NCBI GenBank assembly: GCA_002498365.1
Contig: DAHB01000004.1
Location: 1-64,000 of the forward strand
Direction of reading: 5' to 3'
Length of the DNA: 64,000 nt
Source: Methanomassiliicoccaceae archaeon UBA421
GTDB taxonomy: Archaea > Thermoplasmatota > Thermoplasmata > Methanomassiliicoccales > Methanomethylophilaceae
The position numbers were made by a program, and so were the translations under genes. Below are positions 26,132-34,695 of this stretch, one piece after another. Below the pieces are notes generated by a model that searched no databases, was not told where the DNA came from, and was given only the letters and a program-made list of their open reading frames with translations. The first letter of the stretch is position 1. Each line of letters starts with the position of its first letter.

Positions 26132-27100
26132 ATGCCCGAGATGGGGAAAGCAGACACCCATGTGCACACGGAATATTCAGGAGTGGCCAGATTAGGGATT
26201 ATGAAATTTCCCGAATCCGTTTCGACCCCTGCAGACCAGGTCGAACGTGCCAGACGGAACGGTATGGACGTCCTCTGCATCACCGACCACGACGAGACGG
26301 TGGGAGCTTTCAAGGCGCGGGAGTACGCGAGGAAGTACGATGACATAGAGGTGGTGGTCGGCGAGGAGGTCACTACTGCCGACGGCGAGATAATCGGGCT
26401 TTTCCTCAACGAGAAGATACCTGACAATCTGTCGGTCGAAGAGACCGTCGACATCATAAGGTCTCAGGGTGGACTCACGATCGCACCCCACCCCTTCAGC
26501 TTCCATGTGGCAGGACTTCAGGAAAGGATATTTTCCCTGGACCTGGACGGCTTCGAGGTGCTCAACGGCGGGCATGTGGACTCCTATTCCAACGCTTTCG
26601 CCGGTGCGGTGATGGACAAATATCCCGGCAGATGGGCCCCCATCTCGGGAAGCGACGGACATTCGGTGCACACGGTCGGATACAACTGGACCGAGTTCGA
26701 GGGCAACACCGCCGAGGACTTCAGGAAGGCTGTACTTCAGAAGAGAACAGTTCCTGCAGGGAGGCCAACGCCCGTATTCGGGGAGCTCCAGTGGAGCGCC
26801 GAGGTGGTATGGGGAGGACAGAAGATGATGTACCGCTCCATGATCCACCGTCTTCCCGATGACGACGAAAAACCCCTGGTCAAGAAGATAAACAGCCTAA
26901 CCAGGCTGAAAAAGGCCACCGGGATAATCTGCGGTTTTGCATATGTCGTCCCACCCGCATGTTTCATCGCAACCTGGCTCAGCACCTACTACCTGAACAT
27001 CAATGCAAAAAAGATGATGAAAGGGATGGACAAGAGGCTGAACAACATCGACTGGATACTGTCCCAGCAGCCTTCCGACATCATCAAGGTCATCACATGA
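26132..27100 (+). CDS. PHP-domain phosphoesterase with C-terminal hydrophobic segment
   Basis: 322 aa from the ATG at 26132, about 27 nt after the TATA-like cttatacat; an in-frame ATG at 26111 is too close to that box. PHP motifs: KADTHVHTEYSG, ITDHDETVG, VGEEVT, APHPFSFH, SGSDGHS. Residues about 265-290 (ATGIICGFAYVVPPACFIA) form a hydrophobic stretch not typical of soluble PHP enzymes, perhaps a membrane anchor. Substrate unknown. Confidence 0.78.
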   Translation: MPEMGKADTHVHTEYSGVARLGIMKFPESVSTPADQVERARRNGMDVLCITDHDETVGAFKAREYARKYDDIEVVVGEEVTTADGEIIGLFLNEKIPDNLSVEETVDIIRSQGGLTIAPHPFSFHVAGLQERIFSLDLDGFEVLNGGHVDSYSNAFAGAVMDKYPGRWAPISGSDGHSVHTVGYNWTEFEGNTAEDFRKAVLQKRTVPAGRPTPVFGELQWSAEVVWGGQKMMYRSMIHRLPDDDEKPLVKKINSLTRLKKATGIICGFAYVVPPACFIATWLSTYYLNINAKKMMKGMDKRLNNIDWILSQQPSDIIKVIT

Positions 27101-27118
27101 AATTCTTTTATCCGCCTT

Positions 27119-27469
27119 ATGCCGTATGCATCTGTGGAAAAGATATTCAAGATCGCCGTCTGCATACCCGAAGAATTTGTGGAAATGCTTACAGAGAAGA
27201 TTAACTCTTCAATGACCCAGATCTATCCGGGATACGACATGGTCTTTTCCATGGCGATGGTCAGGGGGATGTGGAGGCCTCTCCCGGGCTCAGATCCCTA
27301 CGACGGAGAGATCGGGGTGACGAAGACCGCCGAAGAGATCAGGGTAGAGTTCGCCGTCCAGGAGGAAGACCTGGAGCGGGTGATCCGAACTATAGCAGAC
27401 GTTCATCCTTACGAGGAGCCGGCGATAGATGTTTTCCCGATGTACGCATGGAAAAGCGTCATTCGGTGA
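27119..27469 (+). CDS. YqfO/NIF3-linker-like (CutA fold) small protein
   Basis: 116 aa. The pattern IAVCIPEEFVEMLTEKI, RPLPGSDPYDGEIG and ADVHPYEEPAIDVFPMY matches the small alpha-beta domain found inside NIF3 proteins or alone (YqfO/YbgI insert). Function is not established. An in-frame GTG at 27134 may be the real start, since a TATA-like cttttatcc is centred about 25 nt before it. It overlaps the convergent next gene by 11 bases. Confidence 0.65.
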   Translation: MPYASVEKIFKIAVCIPEEFVEMLTEKINSSMTQIYPGYDMVFSMAMVRGMWRPLPGSDPYDGEIGVTKTAEEIRVEFAVQEEDLERVIRTIADVHPYEEPAIDVFPMYAWKSVIR

Positions 27470-28079
27470 ACTGATAGGAATAGATCGAATCGAACGTCCT
27501 CTGCAATCTGTGGACCCTAAGGCTCTGCTTCCTGAAGGCAAGGTCTTCGTCGGACAGGATGCCTATGCTGTTGAAGCGGTCGAGCATGTCCATGGCGCCT
27601 TCGTAATCTTTTTCGACCCCCACCATGATGTCTATGAGCCTGTTCCTGCAGGGCATGAATTCCGGTATCTTGCCATCCTTACCCAATATTTGGGGGAGTA
27701 TTCCCGGAACAATGTCCAAGTTCCTCAGGCACATCTCCTTTGCTTTGCAAACATCGTCTTTTTCAAAAAGTGCCAGTATATACTCTTCGATTATACGGAA
27801 ACGCTCGGCCGGAGCGAAGTTCTGGGTCTCGGCGAACTCTCCGAGGATTATGGATACCGGACTGTTCGCCTCCGCGTTGGCCCTGGACATCATATCCGCG
27901 ATCATGGCCGCCTTGGACGAGGTATCGGCTCCCTCCACATACCTGGACAGGCGGTTCTTGTCCCTCTCCTCGAGGGAATCGTACCACTTGGACAGTTTGA
28001 CCGCAGATATCTCCTTTGGGACGTCCTTCCTGAAAATCATGGGGGCGTAATCGGACGGCCCGTATAAATCATTCATCAT
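27459..28079 (-). CDS. Hypothetical helical protein downstream of a CDF exporter
   Basis: 206 aa, no signal or membrane segment. It is predicted to be almost all helical (ILGEFAETQNFAPAERFRII, EEYILALFEKDDVCKAKEM) and could be a TPR-like or armadillo-like solenoid, but no repeat is certain. The start overlaps the CDF gene by 11 bases, or by 8 if the second ATG is used, so both are cotranscribed. Function unknown. Confidence 0.55.
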   Translation of the reverse strand: MMNDLYGPSDYAPMIFRKDVPKEISAVKLSKWYDSLEERDKNRLSRYVEGADTSSKAAMIADMMSRANAEANSPVSIILGEFAETQNFAPAERFRIIEEYILALFEKDDVCKAKEMCLRNLDIVPGILPQILGKDGKIPEFMPCRNRLIDIMVGVEKDYEGAMDMLDRFNSIGILSDEDLAFRKQSLRVHRLQRTFDSIYSYQFTE

Positions 28080-29085
28080 GCAGGGAATGTTGCTTTTTGC
28101 GCACCATATTGTCCTCGTCCCATTCGACCTTGGAAACGAATTTCAACACGCGCATGTCGCATTCCCTGCTGCACAGCCTGCACGAGAAGTCCCTGCACGG
28201 TTCCGCCTTAACGGTCAGCTCTATGCAGTCGCCGAACCTTCCCATTATGCAGTCTTCGAGCTCTTGGGTCTCGTCCTCTATCTGTCCGACGGTCATGTCC
28301 TTCGGGAAGGTGGCGTGCAGCTCCACCACGTATCTGGTGCCGAACTTCATCACCCTGAGGGCGTGGATGTCTATCCAATCGTCATGCCTGTGCTCCCGGA
28401 GGCATTCCACGATCTTGTTGACGGTCTCCTCCTCGGCACGCTCCATCACCGTGTCCATGCAACCTTTCAGGACCCTTGCTCCGGTGGTCATTATGAAAGC
28501 GCCGAACAGTATGGCCATGACCGGGTCGAGCCAGGCGACGTTGAAACCGAACCGCATTCCGACGACAACGACCACCAGGCCCACGATGATGCCCATGGAG
28601 TCCAAGGTATCGGTGCATAGGTGCCTGCCGCTGGCCTCCAGGGCCTGGGAGCGGTTCCTCTTACCTATTCTGATGGCCGTCCTGCCCATTATCAGGTTGA
28701 CCACTGCGGCGGCGAATATGATGACGAGGCCGTAGTCCAGCTGCTCCAGCGGTTTGGGGTTGTAAAGGGATTCGACCGCCGAGAATATGATGATCAACCC
28801 CGCCCCCAGTATCATCATGCCTTCGAAGGCCGCCGATATCACCTCCACGCGACCGTGCCCGAAAGGATGGTCCTTGTCCGGGGGCTTCGGGGAAAGGAAG
28901 AGGGCGTAAAGCCCCACCATCCCCGCGATGACGTTGACGATGCTCTCCATCGCATCGGTGAATATGGCCACCGAGTTCGTCATGAAATATGCGACGAACT
29001 TAATGATCATCAGGACGGCGCCGACAGTGACCACCACGGCCTGGAAGCGAAAGTTCTCCCTGGACTCGGAGATGTTGTCGGCCAT
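28069..29085 (-). CDS. Cation diffusion facilitator (CDF) with C-terminal Cys cluster
   Basis: 338 aa. Six helices followed by a cytoplasmic CDF domain. TM5 has the metal-site pattern HLCTDTLDS (H-x3-D-x3-D); in TM2 the site IFTDAMES lacks the usual His four residues earlier. The loop DHPFGHGRVEVI is typical. The C-terminus adds CRDFSCRLCSREC, a five-Cys motif that could sense or bind Zn, Fe or Co. It exports divalent metals. TATA-like tataggt lies upstream of the ATG. Confidence 0.85.
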   Translation of the reverse strand: MADNISESRENFRFQAVVVTVGAVLMIIKFVAYFMTNSVAIFTDAMESIVNVIAGMVGLYALFLSPKPPDKDHPFGHGRVEVISAAFEGMMILGAGLIIIFSAVESLYNPKPLEQLDYGLVIIFAAAVVNLIMGRTAIRIGKRNRSQALEASGRHLCTDTLDSMGIIVGLVVVVVGMRFGFNVAWLDPVMAILFGAFIMTTGARVLKGCMDTVMERAEEETVNKIVECLREHRHDDWIDIHALRVMKFGTRYVVELHATFPKDMTVGQIEDETQELEDCIMGRFGDCIELTVKAEPCRDFSCRLCSRECDMRVLKFVSKVEWDEDNMVRKKQHSLHDE

Positions 29086-29142
29086 GAATCATTGAGCGAA
29101 AACGCTATATATAGGTATTTCCCAAGATATTTCAAGTTAGGC

Positions 29143-30588
29143 TCAATTAACTTTTTTGGGTAGGCTGGCTCTCCCCCTTGCGGAATCTCCCCTGAACCAT
29201 GAGACCAGCATCGCCAAGAGGCACATGACGGCAGATACGGTGAAAGATATGCGGATGACCGTTATGAAATTCCCGTAGGTTCCGGGGTTGAGCGTGTCGA
29301 GGCTCCCCATTATCACGGCGATCACGAACATGGCTATGCCCATCGAGGCCATCATCCCGGTCTGCCTGACGACAGCGACCATGGCGGAGGCCGCCCCGCG
29401 GTCGCTGGGCGATACGGACGACATTATCGCCGTGGTGTTCGGAGCGTTGAACACCGCGTTCCCCAGCCCGAAGAATACGAGCGCCGCTATCACCAACGGG
29501 AGGTCCAGCTCCATAGGCAGCGCTATTATGAGCAGGATGCCCGCTCCGCTGATGGCCACTCCCAAAGTGGGCAGCAGCCTTTTGTCCTCCATCCTGTCGT
29601 ACAGCTTTCCGAAGAACGCAGTAAGGGACGTCTGCACGAGGGGCTGCGAGAACATCACCAAGCCCGCCTCCGCCGACGTCAGCGCGCCTATGGTCTGAAG
29701 GTAGATGGCCACGAAGAATGCGACCGCGTAGTTCGCAGAGTTGATCATGAAAGAGGCCAGGCACGAACGGGAGAACAGCCGGTTCGAGAATATGCGCACG
29801 TCCAGGACGGGCTCTTTCGCGCGCTTCTCATATCTGACGAAGAACCATAATGCCAGCAGTCCTGCGGTCATCGAGGCTGCCGCCACGATGTCCGGCATGT
29901 TTATCAGTCCTGCCATGGTCAGCGTCACGGCAATGGCGTAAAGCAACGTGCCCGTGAGGTCGAAGGTCTTCCCGTAGCGGACGTCGTTGTTGGGCCTCAC
30001 CGTCCATATGGCGAGGAGTGCGACCACCGTCAAAGGTATCGTCACCAGAAAGACTGCCCTCCATCCCATGACATCGTTTATCAGTCCTCCGACGACCGGG
30101 CCCATCGCCGCGCCGAGATAGACGCTGGCAGTGTTCAGGCCTATGGCTGCGCCTCTCTCGGACGGCCCGAAGGCGTCCGTCAGCATCGATATCGCCGTTG
30201 CGGCCATGGCCGCGGCCGCAAGGCCCATCACCGCCCTCAGAGCGAGCAGCATCTCGAAAGACACCGAGAAGTAGGATACCAGAGATGCCACCGTATAAAG
30301 TGCCAGGCCGAATATGAAGAGCGCCTTCCTTCCGTAGATGTCGGCCATCTTTGCGATAGGCACCATGAACACTGCCGACGACAGGAGGAAGATCGTGTTC
30401 ACGTACGCGAGGGCGTGCGTGCCCAGCGCGAACTCGGAACCTATGCTCACCAGGCTGAGGTTCATCATGGTCCCGGTCAGGGGAGTGATCGCCGAAGCTG
30501 TGCACGATGCGACGAGCAGCGTCCTCTTCTGTGACTTCGACATCTCCTCCATGGATACGGTCGATTGCTCAGCGTTTATTTGAACCAT
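29143..30588 (-). CDS. MFS transporter, DHA2-like (drug/H+ antiporter)
   Basis: 481 aa from ATG 30588; ATGs at 30552 or 30543 are possible, and the first of these lies about 27 nt after caaataaacg, so the protein may be 469 aa. It has 14 or so hydrophobic segments, motif A-like MADIYGRKALFI, motif C-like VYLGAAMGPVVGGLINDVMG and SVSPSDRGAASAM. It probably exports hydrophobic compounds. It is divergent from the cobalamin adenosyltransferase gene. Confidence 0.83.
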   Translation of the reverse strand: MVQINAEQSTVSMEEMSKSQKRTLLVASCTASAITPLTGTMMNLSLVSIGSEFALGTHALAYVNTIFLLSSAVFMVPIAKMADIYGRKALFIFGLALYTVASLVSYFSVSFEMLLALRAVMGLAAAAMAATAISMLTDAFGPSERGAAIGLNTASVYLGAAMGPVVGGLINDVMGWRAVFLVTIPLTVVALLAIWTVRPNNDVRYGKTFDLTGTLLYAIAVTLTMAGLINMPDIVAAASMTAGLLALWFFVRYEKRAKEPVLDVRIFSNRLFSRSCLASFMINSANYAVAFFVAIYLQTIGALTSAEAGLVMFSQPLVQTSLTAFFGKLYDRMEDKRLLPTLGVAISGAGILLIIALPMELDLPLVIAALVFFGLGNAVFNAPNTTAIMSSVSPSDRGAASAMVAVVRQTGMMASMGIAMFVIAVIMGSLDTLNPGTYGNFITVIRISFTVSAVMCLLAMLVSWFRGDSARGRASLPKKVN

Positions 30589-30598
30589 TGCCGTTGCG

Positions 30599-30610
30599 TT
30601 ATTATAAAAT
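30599..30610. promoter_or_regulatory. AT-rich promoter element between divergent MFS and cobA genes
   Basis: ttattataaaat lies about 27 nt before the cobA ATG and reads as a TATA box on both strands. It fits a leaderless cobA; it is somewhat close to the MFS ATG at 30588, which supports a downstream MFS start. Confidence 0.5.
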
Positions 30611-30632
30611 CCGTGACCGCGATACCGAAGGC

Positions 30633-31178
30633 ATGGATATAAAAAATAACGGGACAAAGGAAGAGCTGGGTCTTGTACACGTTTATACCGGCAACGGCAA
30701 GGGCAAGACCACGGCCGCGCTGGGACTTGCATTCAGAGCCGTAGGTTGCGGCCTGAAGGCCGTGATGGTCCAGTTTCTGAAACCGTCCGAGGAATACGGC
30801 GAGCAGCTGGCCGCCAGGAAATTAGACGGGTTCGAGATAATATCCATGGGCCTGGACCACATGTGTTCAGATGTGACCCGCTCGGAGGACATACGCCTGG
30901 CACATGAGGCGCTGGTGCGCTTTTCTGAAATATTGACCTCGGGAAAACACGACCTGGTGATCGCCGACGAGATAAACGTGGCTATGTCATGGGAACTGCT
31001 GACGCCGGAAGAGGTCATAGCAGTGCTGGAGAAAAGGGCCCCGTGCACGGAAGTCGTCCTTACGGGCAGGGGCGTGCCCAAGGAGATCATCCGTTATGCG
31101 GACCTGGTGACGGAAATGGTCCTTGTGAAGCATCCTTTCGACAGAGGCGTTCCCGCCCGCCGGGGCGTCGAGTTCTGA
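30633..31178 (+). CDS. cobA: Cob(I)alamin/cobyrinate adenosyltransferase, CobA/BtuR type
   Basis: 181 aa. P-loop YTGNGKGKTTAALGLAFRA near residue 20, VMVQFLKP, and the DLVIADEINVAM segment define the CobA/CobO/BtuR family. It adenosylates the corrin cobalt using ATP, a step in corrinoid synthesis needed for MtaC and similar proteins. TATA spacing supports the ATG at 30633 over longer frames. cysK follows 39 bp downstream. Confidence 0.9.
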   Translation: MDIKNNGTKEELGLVHVYTGNGKGKTTAALGLAFRAVGCGLKAVMVQFLKPSEEYGEQLAARKLDGFEIISMGLDHMCSDVTRSEDIRLAHEALVRFSEILTSGKHDLVIADEINVAMSWELLTPEEVIAVLEKRAPCTEVVLTGRGVPKEIIRYADLVTEMVLVKHPFDRGVPARRGVEF

Positions 31179-31217
31179 AAAACATTAAGTGACCGGTAGT
31201 GGGTGCGGTAAGACATC

Positions 31218-32129
31218 ATGGCAGTGTATGACAGCATCCTCGAATGCATAGGCGAGACTCCCATAGTCAGGCTCAGGAAGGTCGTCCCTCCGGAATCGAA
31301 GCTTTATGTGAAGATCGAACGCGGCAATCCCGGAGGGTCCGTGAAGGACAGGGCGGCCGCATCCATGATCGCAGATGCCGAGGCCAGAGGGCTGCTGGGC
31401 GAGGGAGGCGTGATCGTGGAACCTACTTCGGGGAATACGGGCATAGCTCTATGCATGGCCGCCGCCGCCAAAGGCTACCGTACGGTCATAGTGATCCCGG
31501 ACACCATGTCCGAGGAGAGGATGGCTTACATGAGGGCGTACGGCGCGGAGATCGTCCTGACCCCGGGTGCCGAAGGCATGAAAGGAGCGGTGGACAAGGC
31601 GAAGGAGATCGCCGATGAGACGGGCGCGTTCCTTCCCGGGCAGTTCGACAATCTCGCCAACACCGCGGCCCACAGGGTGGGCACCGGAAGGGAGATCCTC
31701 AGGGACCTTCCGGGAGTGGATTATGTATTTTCGGGGATAGGGACGGGGGCGACCGCCACGGGCATAGCCCGGGCTTTTGCAGACGCGGGCTCTGACGCCA
31801 GGGTGATAGGCGTCGAGCCGGCGGAGAGCCCGCTTCTCACAGAGGGGAAGACGGGAGCCCACGGGATCCAGGGCATAGGCGCCAATTTCGTCCCGGGCTG
31901 CCTCGACGGGAGCATCATATCGAAGGTCGTCAGGGTCCCCACCTCGGAGGCCGAGAGGATGGCCGTGAGGCTGGCCAGGGAAGAGGGCATCTTCGCGGGC
32001 ATATCCTCCGGTGCGGCGGTAGCGGCCATGGTCGAATTCAACAAAGCTAATAAAGGTAAGACGCTACTTGCAATCTTACCCGACGGTGGGGAGAAATACC
32101 TCAGTACGGGCATATACGGAAGGTATTGA
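31218..32129 (+). CDS. cysK: Cysteine synthase (O-acetylserine sulfhydrylase)
   Basis: 303 aa, the usual length. PLP lysine in GGSVKDRAA, phosphate loop EPTSGNTGIAL, GIGTGATATGIARAF, and the C-terminal SSGAAVAA and PDGGEKYLST. It makes cysteine from O-acetylserine and sulfide, though some archaeal forms prefer O-phosphoserine. Followed at once by metA, so the two form a sulfur amino-acid operon. A cystathionine beta-synthase role is less likely because no CBS domain is present. Confidence 0.92.
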   Translation: MAVYDSILECIGETPIVRLRKVVPPESKLYVKIERGNPGGSVKDRAAASMIADAEARGLLGEGGVIVEPTSGNTGIALCMAAAAKGYRTVIVIPDTMSEERMAYMRAYGAEIVLTPGAEGMKGAVDKAKEIADETGAFLPGQFDNLANTAAHRVGTGREILRDLPGVDYVFSGIGTGATATGIARAFADAGSDARVIGVEPAESPLLTEGKTGAHGIQGIGANFVPGCLDGSIISKVVRVPTSEAERMAVRLAREEGIFAGISSGAAVAAMVEFNKANKGKTLLAILPDGGEKYLSTGIYGRY

Positions 32130-32130
32130 T

Positions 32131-33057
32131 TTGCCGATAAAGATCCCAGACGACCTGCCTGCCGCCTCCACTCTGGAGTCGGAGAACGTTTTTGTAATGA
32201 CCGAGAAGCGTGCGGTGTCCCAGGACATAAGGCCGTTGGATATCCTGATCATGAACCTGATGCCCACCAAGGTCGAGACCGAGACGCAGATACTGCGCCT
32301 TCTGAGCAACAGTCCCCTTCAGGTCAACATCAGTCTTCTGCAGGCGGCGACCCACGAGTCCAAGAACATCTCGCAGGAGTATCTCGACCGCTTCTATACC
32401 CGGTTCGATGACGTTAAAGATAGGAAGTTCGACGGAATGATCATCACCGGGGCCCCGGTGGAGAACCTCTCGTTCGAAGACGTCGACTACTGGGAGGAGC
32501 TGTGCGAGATCATGGAGTGGACGAAGGACCATGTGGTCTCCACCCTGTTCATATGCTGGGGGGCCCAGGCGGGCCTGTACTACCTCTACGACATCCCGAA
32601 ACATCCCTTGAAATCAAAACTGTCCGGAATATTCCCTGTAAAGGTGATGACCCAGGGCGAGCGTCTTTTCAGCGGTTTCGACGATGTCTACAATATGCCG
32701 CACTCCCGCTACACGGAGGTCCGCGCCGAGGACATAGCCAAAAACCCGCATCTGCACATAATCGCATCTTCTCCCGAAGCGGGGGTGTCGGTCGTTATAT
32801 CGGAGGCGGGACAGGTGTTCGTCACAGGGCACATGGAGTACGACCGCGAGACGCTGGCCTACGAATATGAAAGGGACCTTAAGAAGGGCATATCGCCGAA
32901 CGTGCCGGAGAATTACTTCGCCGACGACGACCCGCGCAACGACCCGGTGATGAGGTGGAGAGGGCACGCCACTCTCTTCATGACCAACTGGCTGAACTAC
33001 TACGTATACCAGGTCACCCCCTACGACATATCTCAGTTCGGCTCTGAGAAGAAATGA
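32131..33057 (+). CDS. metA: Homoserine O-acyltransferase (MetA/MetAS family)
   Basis: 308 aa from a TTG placed one base after the cysK stop; no ATG fits. The family start MPIKIPDDLPAASTLESENV is intact. Catalytic residues fall at canonical positions: Cys142 in FICWGAQAGLYY, His234 and Glu236 in GHMEYDRETL. It acylates homoserine with acetyl- or succinyl-CoA as the first step to methionine. Acyl specificity cannot be read with certainty. Confidence 0.92.
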   Translation: MPIKIPDDLPAASTLESENVFVMTEKRAVSQDIRPLDILIMNLMPTKVETETQILRLLSNSPLQVNISLLQAATHESKNISQEYLDRFYTRFDDVKDRKFDGMIITGAPVENLSFEDVDYWEELCEIMEWTKDHVVSTLFICWGAQAGLYYLYDIPKHPLKSKLSGIFPVKVMTQGERLFSGFDDVYNMPHSRYTEVRAEDIAKNPHLHIIASSPEAGVSVVISEAGQVFVTGHMEYDRETLAYEYERDLKKGISPNVPENYFADDDPRNDPVMRWRGHATLFMTNWLNYYVYQVTPYDISQFGSEKK

Positions 33058-33060
33058 GCC

Positions 33061-34203
33061 TCAAAAGCTGACGATACCGGGGTTAATGAGCTTCCCCAGG
33101 ACGGCGTCCCGGACGAACATGTTATATTGAGACATGTCGGGCCTTTCGGAGAGTATCCTGTCCACCTCTTTCTTTATGTGGAGGAACACCGCCTTGTAGA
33201 TGATGCAGGAGGGGCCGCCGTTGTCCTCTATGCCGTTCTCGCATTCCGCATCTATGCTGCAGCCTCCGGCGCAGTAACGGTAGATCTCGCATGACGAGCA
33301 CTTTTCCCTGCGTGCGACGGTCCCCTCGAGGATGTCCGCGAACCCGTCGGAACAGAACGCGTCGGAGATGCTTTCGATATCGGCGATGTTCCCCATGCTG
33401 TATCTCCGGGGGCATCCCTTGGCGCAGGGGTACATGCTCCCGTCGGGATATACGCACAGCCAGTTCCCCATGCAGGACGTGTGCGGGCAGTCCGGGAACG
33501 CCGGCTTGCCCAGAGCGTTCAGGATGTAAAGGTAGTATGGGAGGAGGGGCACTTCGGCATCCTTGTCGTAAAGCCAGTCGTCGAATGCTTCGATACATCC
33601 TTTGATGTAGACGTCGGCGTCCGGCACAAGAGACGGATCGGATGCCGCGCATCCCTTAGGGACCACAGGCGAGAATGACGGTGCGATCTTCCTGTCCCTG
33701 AAGTAACGGTACATCTCCCTTTGTTTGTCGGCGTTGCCTGCCGAAAGCGTGCAGCTTACCGAGAACTTCGAACCTTGCCTCTGCATGAGTTCGATGGACT
33801 TCTCGGTCTCGGCGGTCATGTTCCTGAGGTCGCCGTTGAACGGACCTTCGTAAGATATCCCGACGTTGATGCTGCGCTCCTCGCACAGCCTGAGGAACCT
33901 GCGGTCGACGTTGATACCGTTGGTCTGTATGGTGTTCCCGACCCTGTGGGAGTCTTTTCCGAAATATTTGTCCTGAAGATCGAAAACCCTGCGGTAGAAG
34001 GCGAAAGGCATCTGCAGAGGCTCCCCCCCGTGCCAGATGAACCAGACGGACTGATACTCTTCCGAGGCGAGCCTGAAGACCTTCTCGAGCGTGCCGAAAG
34101 AGATCGTCCCGGGCCCCTTCTCCTCCGGGAGATGGTAGCAGTGGCGGCACGAACGCGGGCACTCGAGGGTGGGCTTGATGAGGATCGCGATATACGGTTT
34201 CAC
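33061..34203 (-). CDS. Radical SAM/SPASM protein, anaerobic sulfatase-maturase-like
   Basis: 380 aa. The AdoMet [4Fe-4S] motif is CPRSCRHC (residues 15-22), followed by HGGEPL. The C-terminal SPASM domain has the seven-Cys arrangement of AnSME enzymes: CVYPDGSMYPC, then CSSCEIYRYCAGGC (C-x2-C-x5-C-x3-C) and a last Cys in GGPSC. These enzymes oxidise Ser/Cys to formylglycine or form thioether/C-C links in peptides. No sulfatase gene is in the window. The same-strand gene 31 bp upstream encodes a small protein with 15 Cys, a plausible peptide substrate. Confidence 0.85.
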   Translation of the reverse strand: MKPYIAILIKPTLECPRSCRHCYHLPEEKGPGTISFGTLEKVFRLASEEYQSVWFIWHGGEPLQMPFAFYRRVFDLQDKYFGKDSHRVGNTIQTNGINVDRRFLRLCEERSINVGISYEGPFNGDLRNMTAETEKSIELMQRQGSKFSVSCTLSAGNADKQREMYRYFRDRKIAPSFSPVVPKGCAASDPSLVPDADVYIKGCIEAFDDWLYDKDAEVPLLPYYLYILNALGKPAFPDCPHTSCMGNWLCVYPDGSMYPCAKGCPRRYSMGNIADIESISDAFCSDGFADILEGTVARREKCSSCEIYRYCAGGCSIDAECENGIEDNGGPSCIIYKAVFLHIKKEVDRILSERPDMSQYNMFVRDAVLGKLINPGIVSF

Positions 34204-34234
34204 GGGATCACCGTTTCAAACCGTCCGGCGGAGA

Positions 34235-34603
34235 TCAGTTGGGCCAATAGGTCCAGACGCCGTTGAATCCGTCGGTCGCATAGCAGCACAGCAGGCAGCA
34301 GCATGCTCCGGCGGCCACCAGGCATACGGCGCATGCGGGGCTGCAGCATCCCTTCTCGGTGCAGCAGTCGTAACAGGGTTTGTTTCCGTGGTGCGCCTTC
34401 TCGGTCATCGCTTCGTTGTAGTTCTCGGGAAGAACGTCGGGGAGCTGGCGCATGTAGAGCTTGTTGGCCATCATGGCCCTGGCGCCCTTGGACTTTTCTC
34501 CGGCGGAACAGGCATTGCTCTCAGGCTTGGATTCGACAGCTTCGTTCTCTGCCTTTGCCGCCTCGCTTGCGGCGCTCTTCTCGGATTTAGAGGCATCTGA
34601 CAT
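34235..34603 (-). CDS. Cys-rich small protein, candidate substrate of the radical SAM enzyme
   Basis: 122 aa from ATG 34603. Residues 1-75 are hydrophilic, rich in Ser, Ala, Glu and Lys and nearly Cys-free, like a leader region. The last 50 residues hold fourteen of the fifteen Cys in KPCYDCCTEKGCCSPAC and a hydrophobic CLVAAGACCCLLCCY, then a Trp/Tyr-rich tail. Leader-plus-Cys-rich-core directly before a SPASM enzyme is the layout of sactipeptide/ranthipeptide operons. A Cys-rich membrane-tail protein is the alternative. A TATA region at 34656-34667 serves this gene or the divergent DUF5685 gene. Confidence 0.6.
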   Translation of the reverse strand: MSDASKSEKSAASEAAKAENEAVESKPESNACSAGEKSKGARAMMANKLYMRQLPDVLPENYNEAMTEKAHHGNKPCYDCCTEKGCCSPACAVCLVAAGACCCLLCCYATDGFNGVWTYWPN

Positions 34604-34695
34604 GATTTTCACCAACCGATACGACGTATCGGGAATGTTGCTCTCGAACCCCGTACGAATATATTAAAGGTTTGACTCTTTAGGACCAATGGAAT

